Assembly (NCBI RefSeq): GCF_026000115.1
Contig: NZ_AP026867.1
Span: forward strand, 589,501-653,500
From: Aureispira anguillae
GTDB lineage: Bacteria; Bacteroidota; Bacteroidia; Chitinophagales; Saprospiraceae
Direction: 5' to 3'
DNA length: 64,000 nt
Part shown: positions 1 to 7,332 of the stretch, piece by piece
Numbering within the stretch: position 1 is the stretch's first letter
How the letters are laid out: each line of letters starts with the position of its first letter
Translations under genes and position numbers: made by a program
Notes under the pieces: model-generated
Seen by the model: the letters and a program-made list of their open reading frames with translations, nothing else
The model's database searches: none
What the model was told of the DNA's origin: nothing

Positions 1-682
1 GATTCTGAATCCAATAATGACTTTGTTCAACTCCCCAAGCAGCAATTAGTATACTCGTACAAAGAACAAGGTTTAGAAAACGTTTTTGTTGCTGTTGGAA
101 AATACCATACAATAATAAGGGCGTTCCTAGAATGACAATGAGTTGAAACGAATTCCAACGCATCATTTCAACAACCATTAACATCAAAAAACTGGCAAAA
201 AACCAATAGTTGCGCCTTTTGTCCTCAGGATTCGAGATTGCACTAAATAATAAAAAGACAGCTCCCATCCCCAGTACTAGTGCTGATGAGGTATATTGAA
301 GCTCTTGGAGCATAGCAGTTTCGCCAACGATAAAACAAACAACAAAGGTTGCAATACGGAACCAACTCAATTTGAGGAGTACTATACTATATAGAATTGC
401 TGTCATGCCCAATAAATGGGCAGTGGTTAGGTACCAACCATACCAAGGAGCATCAGGAAACCAAGAATAGAGGCTGGAAAGCACTTGTCCAATAAAGATA
501 TGTGTCCAACGAAGATTGGCAGAGGATTCTTGAATAATTCCCTTGCCTGCCAAAACCATTTGCATCTCTACGTCATCCGTTGTACCATAACGAGTATAAA
601 ATAAACCTAAGAATACTAAAAAGAGTCCTAAATTGAGGAGTAAGCTACTAAGGAAAGGTTTGTTTTGGATATATTGGCGCAT
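1..682 (-). CDS. Multi-pass membrane protein, N-terminal part only
   Basis: I translated this frame by hand on the minus strand: it starts MRQYIQNKPFLSSLLLNLGL and stays open for 227 codons to the window edge, so the C-terminus is missing. Several hydrophobic segments alternate with short loops (about residues 10-28, 85-105, 107-123, 131-147, 158-175, 178-195 and 203-218). A charged loop at residues 32-60 (RYGTTDDVEMQMVLAGKGII) follows the first segment, a layout seen in large membrane glycosyltransferase-like or DUF6056-like proteins of this phylum, but I cannot assign a family. The only reasonable start is the ATG at 682, just after an AT-rich leader. Function unknown. Confidence 0.7.
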   Translation of the reverse strand, partial: MRQYIQNKPFLSSLLLNLGLFLVFLGLFYTRYGTTDDVEMQMVLAGKGIIQESSANLRWTHIFIGQVLSSLYSWFPDAPWYGWYLTTAHLLGMTAILYSIVLLKLSWFRIATFVVCFIVGETAMLQELQYTSSALVLGMGAVFLLFSAISNPEDKRRNYWFFASFLMLMVVEMMRWNSFQLIVILGTPLLLYGIFQQQQKRFLNLVLCTSILIAAWGVEQSHYWIQN

Positions 683-1111
683 AAAATTAATTCAAGTTTC
701 CATTTGTCATTCTATTCAACAACAACCTGATTACTTTGTGATTATTATGCAATTGGAATGAATCATAACTCAAGAATCACTATTGGATAATTGCTTTCAA
801 AATTGCACAATATTTAATAGTGCAAATATAGAAATTTATTTGGATTCTTTGTCTATTGTTCCAAAGGTGGTAAGGATATATATGGTAGGAGTAAAAAAGG
901 AAGGGCAAATCATAAAATATACACTAAAAAGTTTTCACGAACTCAAAGGCTCAGCAAACTAACGAGCAGCTTAGTGAATGAACATAGTGAACCGAGCCCT
1001 GCGAGCTCATAAGCACTAGTGCACTAGTTAACCTAGCACCGCAGGAAAGGCTAAGCCCACTAAGAGTGAAGCCCGCATTAATAACAAAACTAATTAGTTT
1101 AGAGTAAGGTC
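683..1111. other. Intergenic stretch with a GC-richer repeat-like segment
   Basis: No convincing gene is present. From about 936 to 1095 the composition changes abruptly to a GC-richer text built of short recurring words (aaggctcagcaaac, ctagtgcactagttaac, accgcagg). Related wording, especially the core CCTGCGGT, recurs near 46550 and 59240. A short minus-strand open frame at 951-1181 lies inside this segment and overlaps the next gene; I do not regard it as real. Confidence 0.4.
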
Positions 1112-2641
1112 TTAATAGTTGCTTTGTGCAGAGGGAATCTGAACTTCTTGCAATAAAGTTTCTCCTATTGATTTCAACCAAGGTTGGTTAATTGTATTGG
1201 CTCCTGTTTTTTCTACATCGCTAATCCATTTGGTAATTTCTTTCCTAGCCTCTTCTTTATCAAAGTTAAATGTGATTCGTTTGGTGAGGTAAGTGTATAA
1301 ACGTTTTAGGAGTTTGAGGAAATTAAAGTTTCTAAGTTTCTTTTGCTCTGAATAAGCCTCTTTTCGTTGTATGAAACGATGGTGTTTTTCTAGGTAACTA
1401 GGAATATCACCCAATTCAATTTTATCTTTGATAAATGCTTGAAAGAGGGTTTTGATTTCTATAATATTGCGTTGAACAATAAAATGAAGACGATGAGCTT
1501 TGTTGGGAAGCTCTTGATTAGAGAATGCCTTAAGTACTGCTTCCCATTTTTCATGAAGAAAGAAGTTATAACTACGAGACAACATAGAAACGAAAGGATG
1601 ATAGCCTTCTGGGATGTATTGTTCGTAATCCGAATCGATTGTCTCTAAAAGAACAGAATCTTTGAAGTCAAATGCCAAGAAAAGCATATTGATGAAATCT
1701 TCAAAATAGATAGAGCCATCATCTTGAACCAACCACAAATTAGTAAAACCAATTTTGTAGACTTGGTAAATATCATAACTAGAAAGGTTGCACTCCTTGA
1801 GTGGGATATAGTAACCAATGATGCCCATTAAAAAATTAAAGATACGCTCTTTATCCTCTTTGGGAATCGTTGGAGAATGATTTGTTATTAATGTTAATAC
1901 CTCTTGAAGATCCTCATGTTGAAAAGGAGCCAATGCAAATTGGTACACACGAGAATAGATACTCAATATATGACTATTATCATTATGAGTATACTGTGTT
2001 AGGTTTGGTAAAACAGGCAATTCTTTGAGCAAATACTTTTCGTGTGCAAGCACAATCCCCCGATTTGCTTTTTCTATTAATAGACGCAATTTACTAATCC
2101 AATAAGACGTATCAAGATTGGCTTCACTTAGATTTAGATAACCTAGTGCTTCGTTTTTTCTTGTATTAGTATTGGGATGTGAGTACAAACTCTTATAAAA
2201 AGCAGCATATTGTTGGTATTCCTGAGGGCTAGGTGTTGTTTTGGTTGTTGTAGAAATTCTATCTCGGATGCTTTGGTGCAAAACTTCAATATATTCCGAT
2301 TCTTCTCGTTTGCAAAGCGCCTTTTGTAATAACAACTCCTGTAGCAATTCTTCTTGCCCCAATTCTGAAAAAATTAGATACCGTTTAATATCATCTATTA
2401 ATTCTCCATAAAGTGGGGTTAATTTTTTAGAACTAGATAACTTTAATGCTTTGGCTAGCTTAGTAGAATTAATTTCATCTATATCATCTAAATTAACAGC
2501 TTTTTCGAGATAACTAAATAGTTTCTCGTGCCGCTCAGCATTTTTTGTTGTTTTGCCGCACTTGATTTTTTGTCTAAATGCCAACCTATCTATATTAGAT
2601 AAAGCTTTTATTAAAAAAAAAGCAACTTTTTTCTTTTCCAT
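1112..2641 (-). CDS. Large helical protein, lineage-type family of unknown function
   Basis: The protein has 509 residues, no signal peptide and no membrane segment. It is rich in Leu, Lys and Glu and is predicted by eye to be all-helical. Its plan (a short N-terminal helical module with 'L(I/L)KALSNIDRLAFRQKI', then long irregular helical repeats) resembles that of the 490-residue protein at 53505-54977, which begins 'LFDLIKSLTSNEKRHFRLI'. I infer that the two belong to one expanded family, perhaps TPR-like scaffolds. It stands alone on the minus strand, with an RNA candidate and two small secreted proteins on its upstream side. I do not recognise a named domain. Confidence 0.75.
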   Translation of the reverse strand: MEKKKVAFFLIKALSNIDRLAFRQKIKCGKTTKNAERHEKLFSYLEKAVNLDDIDEINSTKLAKALKLSSSKKLTPLYGELIDDIKRYLIFSELGQEELLQELLLQKALCKREESEYIEVLHQSIRDRISTTTKTTPSPQEYQQYAAFYKSLYSHPNTNTRKNEALGYLNLSEANLDTSYWISKLRLLIEKANRGIVLAHEKYLLKELPVLPNLTQYTHNDNSHILSIYSRVYQFALAPFQHEDLQEVLTLITNHSPTIPKEDKERIFNFLMGIIGYYIPLKECNLSSYDIYQVYKIGFTNLWLVQDDGSIYFEDFINMLFLAFDFKDSVLLETIDSDYEQYIPEGYHPFVSMLSRSYNFFLHEKWEAVLKAFSNQELPNKAHRLHFIVQRNIIEIKTLFQAFIKDKIELGDIPSYLEKHHRFIQRKEAYSEQKKLRNFNFLKLLKRLYTYLTKRITFNFDKEEARKEITKWISDVEKTGANTINQPWLKSIGETLLQEVQIPSAQSNY

Positions 2642-2783
2642 TTTTGGGGACGTTTTAGAAGATTAAAAATGGTTCTAAAAAATTGATTTACATCTAATTG
2701 TGTTAATTGGAGGGCACCCCAGTTTTTTGCAAAAAAGGGGAAATTAGCGAATTCTTGTCTTAGTCTGTAAAGAGAATCCGACC

Positions 2784-2960
2784 TATATTTGTATTAACAA
2801 CTAAAGCAAATAAGGGGACTTAATTACTTAAATAATAGTTGTTTAATCAATAGGAAATATTCTATTAACATCAAAAAAGGGACATCAATATATGATGATG
2901 ATAGAATGCGAAATCTTATTAAGCTAGTAGTTCAAATCATCTGTTTATTTTAACTGCTAA
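2784..2960 (+). ncRNA. Candidate structured RNA, copy 1 (promoter plus three hairpins, no clear terminator)
   Basis: A Bacteroidota-type -7 box TATATTTG lies at 2784-2791, with TTAG 20 nt upstream. The predicted RNA would begin near 2797. Hairpin 1 pairs 2796-2803 with 2836-2843. Hairpin 2 pairs 2859-2865 with 2901-2907 and carries AAGGGAC in its loop. Hairpin 3 pairs 2925-2932 with 2952-2959, with one G-U pair. The same order of elements recurs at 4147-4314 with different stem sequences, and 37 bases (2782-2818 and 4144-4180) are identical. Unlike copy 2, hairpin 3 here has no T-tract, so this copy may act as the leader of the gene at 3079. No known RNA family was recognised. Confidence 0.5.
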
Positions 2961-3078
2961 ATTATAATAATGAATATATGATGATATACTTATTGTTATA
3001 ATAACCATAAAAATACAAGATTAAATTTAAAAAAACAAGAGTAACACTTCATTTTTTAATAAATAAATAATTTTTGCC

Positions 3079-3459
3079 ATGAATTTCTCTAAGCTTGCTG
3101 CTACAGTATTCACTGTACTTATGACCACTCTATGCTCAATCTCAACTGTTAACGCTACTGCATCTAATAATATTATAGATAAAAACATTTCTGATCATGT
3201 TATAGAATCAATGAGTGCAGATGCAAAAGGAGGACCAAGAGATGTGGTTCAGACAATGACAGATGTAACAGTATTACAAACCGAGACAAACCACTTGCAT
3301 GTAACGGTAATAAAAACAGGTGGAGAGGTTATGTATGAGCTTACTTCTGAAAACTTAGAGACTACTATATCTACAAATGGATGGGAATCTGGTGATTATA
3401 TTGTAGAAACGGTAGATGATTTAGATATTTATCAAGAATTTTCTATTACCGTAGATTAG
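3079..3459 (+). CDS. Small secreted protein, tandem paralogue 1
   Basis: The protein has 126 residues. Residues 1-27 form a signal peptide ending near VNATA. A conserved GGPRDVVQTMTDVTV motif follows at about residues 51-65. The rest alternates short strands and ends 'GDYIVET..DLDIYQEFSITVD', in the style of small beta-sandwich secreted proteins such as DUF3244; that comparison is tentative. It is followed after 105 bases by a close paralogue at 3565, and the leader just before each start codon is also similar (cacttcatttt ... ataa). This indicates a tandem duplication that included upstream sequence. Function unknown; it is probably exported to the periplasm or surface. Confidence 0.8.
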   Translation: MNFSKLAATVFTVLMTTLCSISTVNATASNNIIDKNISDHVIESMSADAKGGPRDVVQTMTDVTVLQTETNHLHVTVIKTGGEVMYELTSENLETTISTNGWESGDYIVETVDDLDIYQEFSITVD

Positions 3460-3564
3460 ATGGTAATAAGTATATATATAGAATACCCTACTTGAACTAG
3501 ACTTTGAAACTTATTTATTCAGACATCAACACTTCATTTTCTAATCAATTAAATAACTTTTGAC

Positions 3565-3936
3565 ATGAATCTATCCAAATTTATTGTTGTAATTAATATT
3601 ATATTCATGATTGTACTTTTTTCTGCATCAACAATTTCAGCTACAAACTCTAATAATGATCCTATAGCCAAAGAAACGCTTTCAGTAGGAGAGGAGAAGG
3701 TGACTGGCGGACCAAGAGATGTGGTTCAAACGATGACAGATGTGACCGTATCACAACAACAAACAGACAATCTATATATAACAATAATAAAAGTAGGAGG
3801 AGGGATTCAATGCAAAGTTACTACTGATCGTTTGCATACTATAATTTCTACTGAAGAATGGGACGCAGGAGATTATAGAATAGAAACAATAGATGATTTT
3901 AACGTCTATCAAGAATTCTATATTACCGTAAATTAA
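3565..3936 (+). CDS. Small secreted protein, tandem paralogue 2
   Basis: This 123-residue protein is a paralogue of the preceding one: a signal peptide (about residues 1-26), the near-identical motif GGPRDVVQTMTDVTV, then 'LYITIIKVGG', and an end 'GDYRIETIDDFNVYQEFYITVN'. The mature regions differ at many positions while the motif is kept, so the motif is probably functional. No lipobox, membrane anchor or T9SS sorting domain is visible. It is bracketed upstream and downstream by the two RNA candidates. Not recognised beyond a loose likeness to DUF3244-type secreted domains. Confidence 0.8.
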   Translation: MNLSKFIVVINIIFMIVLFSASTISATNSNNDPIAKETLSVGEEKVTGGPRDVVQTMTDVTVSQQQTDNLYITIIKVGGGIQCKVTTDRLHTIISTEEWDAGDYRIETIDDFNVYQEFYITVN

Positions 3937-4146
3937 TAACAAAAGACATTAGTTGCCTATTTCTTGGACTAAGAAATGGCAAAAAAACATCGATTTTAAA
4001 AAATATTTTGATGACTTTTTGGGGAAATTAAGGGTGTTTTAACTTACTGATTGTTAGTTGGTTGTGTGCTCTTTAGGCTCCAATAAGTATCTTAAAAAAG
4101 GGAAATAGGAAACCTTTTGTCTTAGTATAGTGTAAAATTGCACCCT

Positions 4147-4314
4147 ATATTTGTATTAACAACTAAAGCAAATAAGGGGATTTGATAATAGTTGTATAAT
4201 GAGATATAAAATACTATCTACACAGTTTAAGGGACGAAACTTCAGATAGAAAAAATCTTGTTAAGCTAGCAGCCATAAATTATCGTCTAGATTTTGGCTG
4301 CTAGCCTTTTTTTT
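4147..4314 (+). ncRNA. Candidate structured RNA, copy 2, free-standing with terminator
   Basis: The promoter-like TATATTTG lies at 4147-4154 with TTAG 20 nt upstream, the same spacing as copy 1. A start near 4160 would give an RNA of about 155 nt. Hairpin 1 pairs 4159-4165 with 4189-4195. Hairpin 2 pairs 4214-4219 with 4244-4249, plus an inner stem 4224-4228 with 4237-4241, around the loop AAGGGACG. A conserved single-stranded AATCTTRTTAAGCTAG precedes hairpin 3, a 10-bp stem (4265-4274 with 4296-4305) followed by eight T. No open reading frame fits inside it. The conserved loops with changed but still paired stems suggest selection on structure. Confidence 0.6.
4265..4314 (+). terminator. 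Intrinsic terminator of RNA candidate copy 2
   Basis: A perfect 10-bp stem (GCTAGCAGCC at 4265-4274 with its complement at 4296-4305, extendable by one pair), a loop of about 20 nt, and a run of eight T. It points rightward. Confidence 0.75.
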
Positions 4315-4425
4315 ATACTAACATTACGATCAAGTAATGATCCTATAAAGATTATGTTTTTAAGTAAACATTGAATGTATTTTGCTAAGTGAGCTACTTT
4401 TCATTTGAAAAGTAGTTTTTTTTTT
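4315..4425 (+). terminator. Second strong terminator behind two small hairpins
   Basis: A 9-bp stem CTACTTTTC (4394-4402) pairs with GAAAAGTAG (4407-4415) across a 4-nt loop and is followed by ten T. Upstream lie two minor hairpins (CATTAC/GTAATG and ATGTTT/AAACAT). There is no gene just upstream, so the terminator either backs up the one at 4265-4314 or ends a short RNA of its own. From 4426 to 4728 I see nothing further. Confidence 0.65.
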
Positions 4426-4728
4426 GCATAAACAAAAATATATAAATTTTTTTATTATTCAAATAAAAAAAAGACTTCTTCTTCGAAAACTAATTCTTAG
4501 ATAGACATATAAACTGTAGTTTTTGGAACGAAGTGGCTTAAAATAAGATTACTTTGTGAGTGATTGAGCCACAGGAGTGGAGGCTAATTATTGTTATTAG
4601 ACCAAAATTTTTCTATAATGTTACCTACTTAAGCTAGCAAGCAGGGTATAATTGCGCCCCAAATTAGCGTTATGATGCCATTAGTTGTGTTCATGGAGGG
4701 ATAAACTTATGTTATTTAGATCTGGTAC

Positions 4729-5454
4729 TTAGAGCCTCAATAAAAAATCTTTGTGGAGTTGCTCAAACTCTGAAGTATAGTTGTGATTATTTTTTCCTTC
4801 TCGGCGAATAATAAGCTCTCCGAGTTGGCATTCTGAAGGAGATAATACGAGTTCAAGCAATAGACGATTGCTAGGTTTTCCAATTCGAGGTATAACTTCT
4901 ATACAACGTTTGAGATAAAAGCCTTTTTCGATGGCCAATTGAGCAAAGGATTTCCCTTCTTTAATAGGCAAAATAACGGAAAAATTGCCCAGAGGGTTAA
5001 GAAGTTGTTGGACACAATCTAATAAAGCATCAAAACTTAATGTATCTGTACTTCTGGCTTGTCGTCTGGCTTGGTCTAGAATATTGGTACTAGCCTCAAT
5101 TTTGAAGTAAGGAGGGTTAGAAATAATGCTATCGTATAGAGGAAGAGAAAAATTTGTGGTGTAAGCTTGGATAGACTGGTGAAATATTTGAATACGTTGT
5201 GACCATTTACTTAGCGTTATGTTTTCCGCTGCTTGAAGATAAGCCTGTTCTTCTATTTCTATAGCATGGATATTTGCTAAGTTATTTCGCTGTGCTGCCA
5301 TGAGTGCTAACAGACCAGTTCCTGTTCCAATATCAAGAATAGAAGAAGCTTGAGCAATAGCTGCCCAAGCTCCTAGTAATACACCATCAGTGCCAATTTT
5401 CATAGCACATTTATCTTGTCTTATGTGGAATTGTTTAAATCTAAAAATAGACAT
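4729..5454 (-). CDS. trmN6: tRNA1(Val) adenine-37 N6-methyltransferase (TrmN6/YfiC family)
   Basis: The protein has 241 residues, the usual length for the family. It opens with the typical FRFKQFHIRQDKCAMKIGTDG stretch (shown here to 20 residues), then the SAM-binding glycine motif DIGTGTGLLALMAAQ (about residues 41-55) and the catalytic NPPYF (about residues 113-117), diagnostic of N6-adenine methylation. The family transfers a methyl group from SAM to A37 of tRNA1(Val) in the cytoplasm. It stands alone, 60 bases downstream of the DUF2158-like gene on the same strand. No anomaly was seen. Confidence 0.88.
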   Translation of the reverse strand: MSIFRFKQFHIRQDKCAMKIGTDGVLLGAWAAIAQASSILDIGTGTGLLALMAAQRNNLANIHAIEIEEQAYLQAAENITLSKWSQRIQIFHQSIQAYTTNFSLPLYDSIISNPPYFKIEASTNILDQARRQARSTDTLSFDALLDCVQQLLNPLGNFSVILPIKEGKSFAQLAIEKGFYLKRCIEVIPRIGKPSNRLLLELVLSPSECQLGELIIRREGKNNHNYTSEFEQLHKDFLLRL

Positions 5455-5514
5455 TAGAATTATTACTTTAAAAAAGCTTATTCTTTGTTAATTTTTGAGA
5501 GAATGCGTAAGGGG

Positions 5515-6345
5515 TTAAAAGTCAAGATCTAGATCATCATCCAAGTCCAAATCCAGATCATCGTCCAAGTCAAGCCCAAGGTCATCATCATCGCTATCAA
5601 GATCAAGCCCAAGGTCTTCTTCATTATCGACCTCAAGATCCAAATCATCCCCAAGGTCAAAATTTAAATCTTCCTCCTCTTCCGAATTATCGTTTTCTTC
5701 TTCTGAATCATCGCCCAAATCAAGGTCATCGTCCAAATCTAGATCATCTAAATCTAAATCGTCCAAATCATCCCCAAAGTTTAGGTCCAAATCATCAAAT
5801 TCGTCATCATCATCTAGGTTCAGATCATCCAAATCTAGGTCATCTTCTAGGTCAAGATCCAAATCTAAGTCATTATCTTCCAAGTCTAAATCCCCTAGAT
5901 CTAAATCGTCTAAATCCAGATCATCGTCTAAATCCAAATCGAGGTCCAAATCATCGTCATCAAGGTCCAAATCTAAGTCAAGATCCAAGTCATCCCCTAA
6001 ATCCAAATCCAAGTCGTCAAGGTCCAAATCTAAATCGTCTAAATCAAGATCAAGATCCAAATCCAAATCGAGATCATCCAAGTCGGAATCATCTGAATCC
6101 GTTCCTGCACCAGCTCCTGTTGGAACCTTATAAACTAAAACATCTAAATCTCTAGACTTAAATACGCCGTAGTTTAAAACAGAGCCATTAAACCACATGC
6201 AAGTAGGATCACCTTGGCTAAAACCTTTGGTTTCCATTCGTCTATCTATAGAAGTAAATGAAGCATTTTCTTCATCTCCAAGCAAACGCATGACAGTCAT
6301 TTGTTGCATGGATTCTTTATGTCGAACTAAATCTCCAATTTTCAT
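5515..6345 (-). CDS. YodC-like (DUF2158) protein with a long Asp/Leu repeat tail
   Basis: The protein has 276 residues. Residues 1-73 resemble the DUF2158/YodC domain: a start IGDLVRHKESMQQMTVMRL, a central FSQGDPTCMWFNGS, and a short strand ending VLVYK. From about residue 84 to the C-terminus the chain is nearly all Asp and Leu, alternating as DLDL with DD interruptions and a few Glu, Ser, Asn and Gly. The tail must be extremely acidic and is probably disordered without a ligand, or forms calcium-dependent strands; both are inference. The underlying DNA is a degenerate 6-15 bp repeat, so length variation between strains is likely. The gene at 6675 encodes a second DUF2158-like protein without a tail. 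Confidence 0.8.
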   Translation of the reverse strand: MKIGDLVRHKESMQQMTVMRLLGDEENASFTSIDRRMETKGFSQGDPTCMWFNGSVLNYGVFKSRDLDVLVYKVPTGAGAGTDSDDSDLDDLDLDLDLDLDLDDLDLDLDDLDLDLGDDLDLDLDLDLDDDDLDLDLDLDDDLDLDDLDLGDLDLEDNDLDLDLDLEDDLDLDDLNLDDDDEFDDLDLNFGDDLDDLDLDDLDLDDDLDLGDDSEEENDNSEEEEDLNFDLGDDLDLEVDNEEDLGLDLDSDDDDLGLDLDDDLDLDLDDDLDLDF

Positions 6346-6674
6346 TTTAATTGAGTTATTCGTTTTATAAGTCTGAAATCACAATTAGTTGCTAATGTTT
6401 TAAAGAGAAATCTTAATTTAAACTAATTATAACCCATACCTACACTTATTTAAGAGAAAGTAATGGCACAAAATTATTTGTAGAATTTGGAGTAAAAGAT
6501 TTTTGATAGTAACAAGGTACCAAATAGCTTGCATCCGTTTATTGTTGCGGTATAAAAGAGACTATTTGTAACCAAAATAAGATCAAAAAAATTACTTGAA
6601 TAAACTATTGATAATTTAGAAGCATTACTCAATATTGGTTATTGTAAAATTAACTGGTTTGAACTAGGACTGGG
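6346..6674 (-). promoter_or_regulatory. Intergenic region with a possible promoter for the Asp/Leu-repeat gene
   Basis: Read on the minus strand, TAATTTTG (6469-6476) fits the Bacteroidota -7 consensus TAnnTTTG and would give a leader of about 120 nt. The -33 box is poor. I see nothing else in this gap. Confidence 0.3.
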
Positions 6675-6968
6675 TTAATCTTCAACAGGAAGGGGAGTCC
6701 CATCGGTATAAACTAGTGTTGCAGCTTTAAAGGATTCTTTTTTGTTTTTAAAGTTGTCCTCATTGATTTGTTGTTGCCATTCGCAAGTAACATCGCCGGG
6801 ACCAAAACCTTTTATTGCGCCTAGTTTGTCACGAGATCCTTCTCCATCTTGAAAAACGTAAATAATAATCATATCTGGACCTCCAGATTTGAGCCGAACT
6901 ACATCTCCTACTGCTGGCATAATAATACGGGAATTAAAATTAGATAATGGTTGCACAGTATTTCCCAA
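6675..6968 (-). CDS. Short YodC-like (DUF2158) protein
   Basis: The protein has 97 residues. It carries the signature VGDVVRLKSGGPDM (about residues 20-33) and 'GFGPGDVTCEWQ' with a following 'F....L' strand, matching the small SH3-like DUF2158/YodC fold. The family function is unknown. It is the second member here, and both share 'KGF.(Q/P)GD.TC.W', so they are probably duplicates of which only one acquired the acidic tail. The N-terminal 18 residues before VGDVV are longer than usual; the start could also be the Met at residue 17 (MPAVGDVV). Confidence 0.75.
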   Translation of the reverse strand: MGNTVQPLSNFNSRIIMPAVGDVVRLKSGGPDMIIIYVFQDGEGSRDKLGAIKGFGPGDVTCEWQQQINEDNFKNKKESFKAATLVYTDGTPLPVED

Positions 6969-7332
6969 TCATTAGATTAGGAATCCTATTGCATTTATAG
7001 TTATGGTAAAATCACTAAGTTTTACTTTCATTTTCTAAAAAAATAATTGTTTTGGATAAGAATAGCCTAACAATAAAAAAGACCTTATTCCTAATAGACA
7101 AATCTTTAGTACTAGAAAGTTAATAAATGATTTTTATTATTTGTAGTCTTATTTATAAGCCCACACTACAATATATAAAATATGTTGTAGATATAATATT
7201 CCTTTATAAAATTTCTTCTTAGAGGAAAAGCTAAATTTTGTTATACCGCAATAAAAAAGGATAGAATACAAACCGTATCCTATCCCTTAATGGTGCTAAT
7301 AAACAAACACCTTTGGTATTTTATCGCTATGC
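6969..7332. other. Intergenic gap between the DUF2158-like gene and pckA
   Basis: AT-rich and without an open frame of note. The only feature seen is the pckA terminator at 7254-7287. Confidence 0.5.
7254..7287 (-). terminator. Intrinsic terminator of pckA
   Basis: On the minus strand an 11-bp stem with one mismatch (7275-7285 with 7259-7269) is followed by six T. It lies about 50 bases past the pckA stop codon. Confidence 0.7.

Noticed and set aside
951-1181. 76-codon minus-strand open frame
   Set aside because: It lies in a repeat-like intergenic segment, overlaps the end of the 509-residue gene and has no recognisable protein features.
3955-3980. Hairpin after the second small secreted protein
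   Set aside because: The stem is followed by an A-run, not a T-run, on the plus strand, so it is not a rightward terminator.
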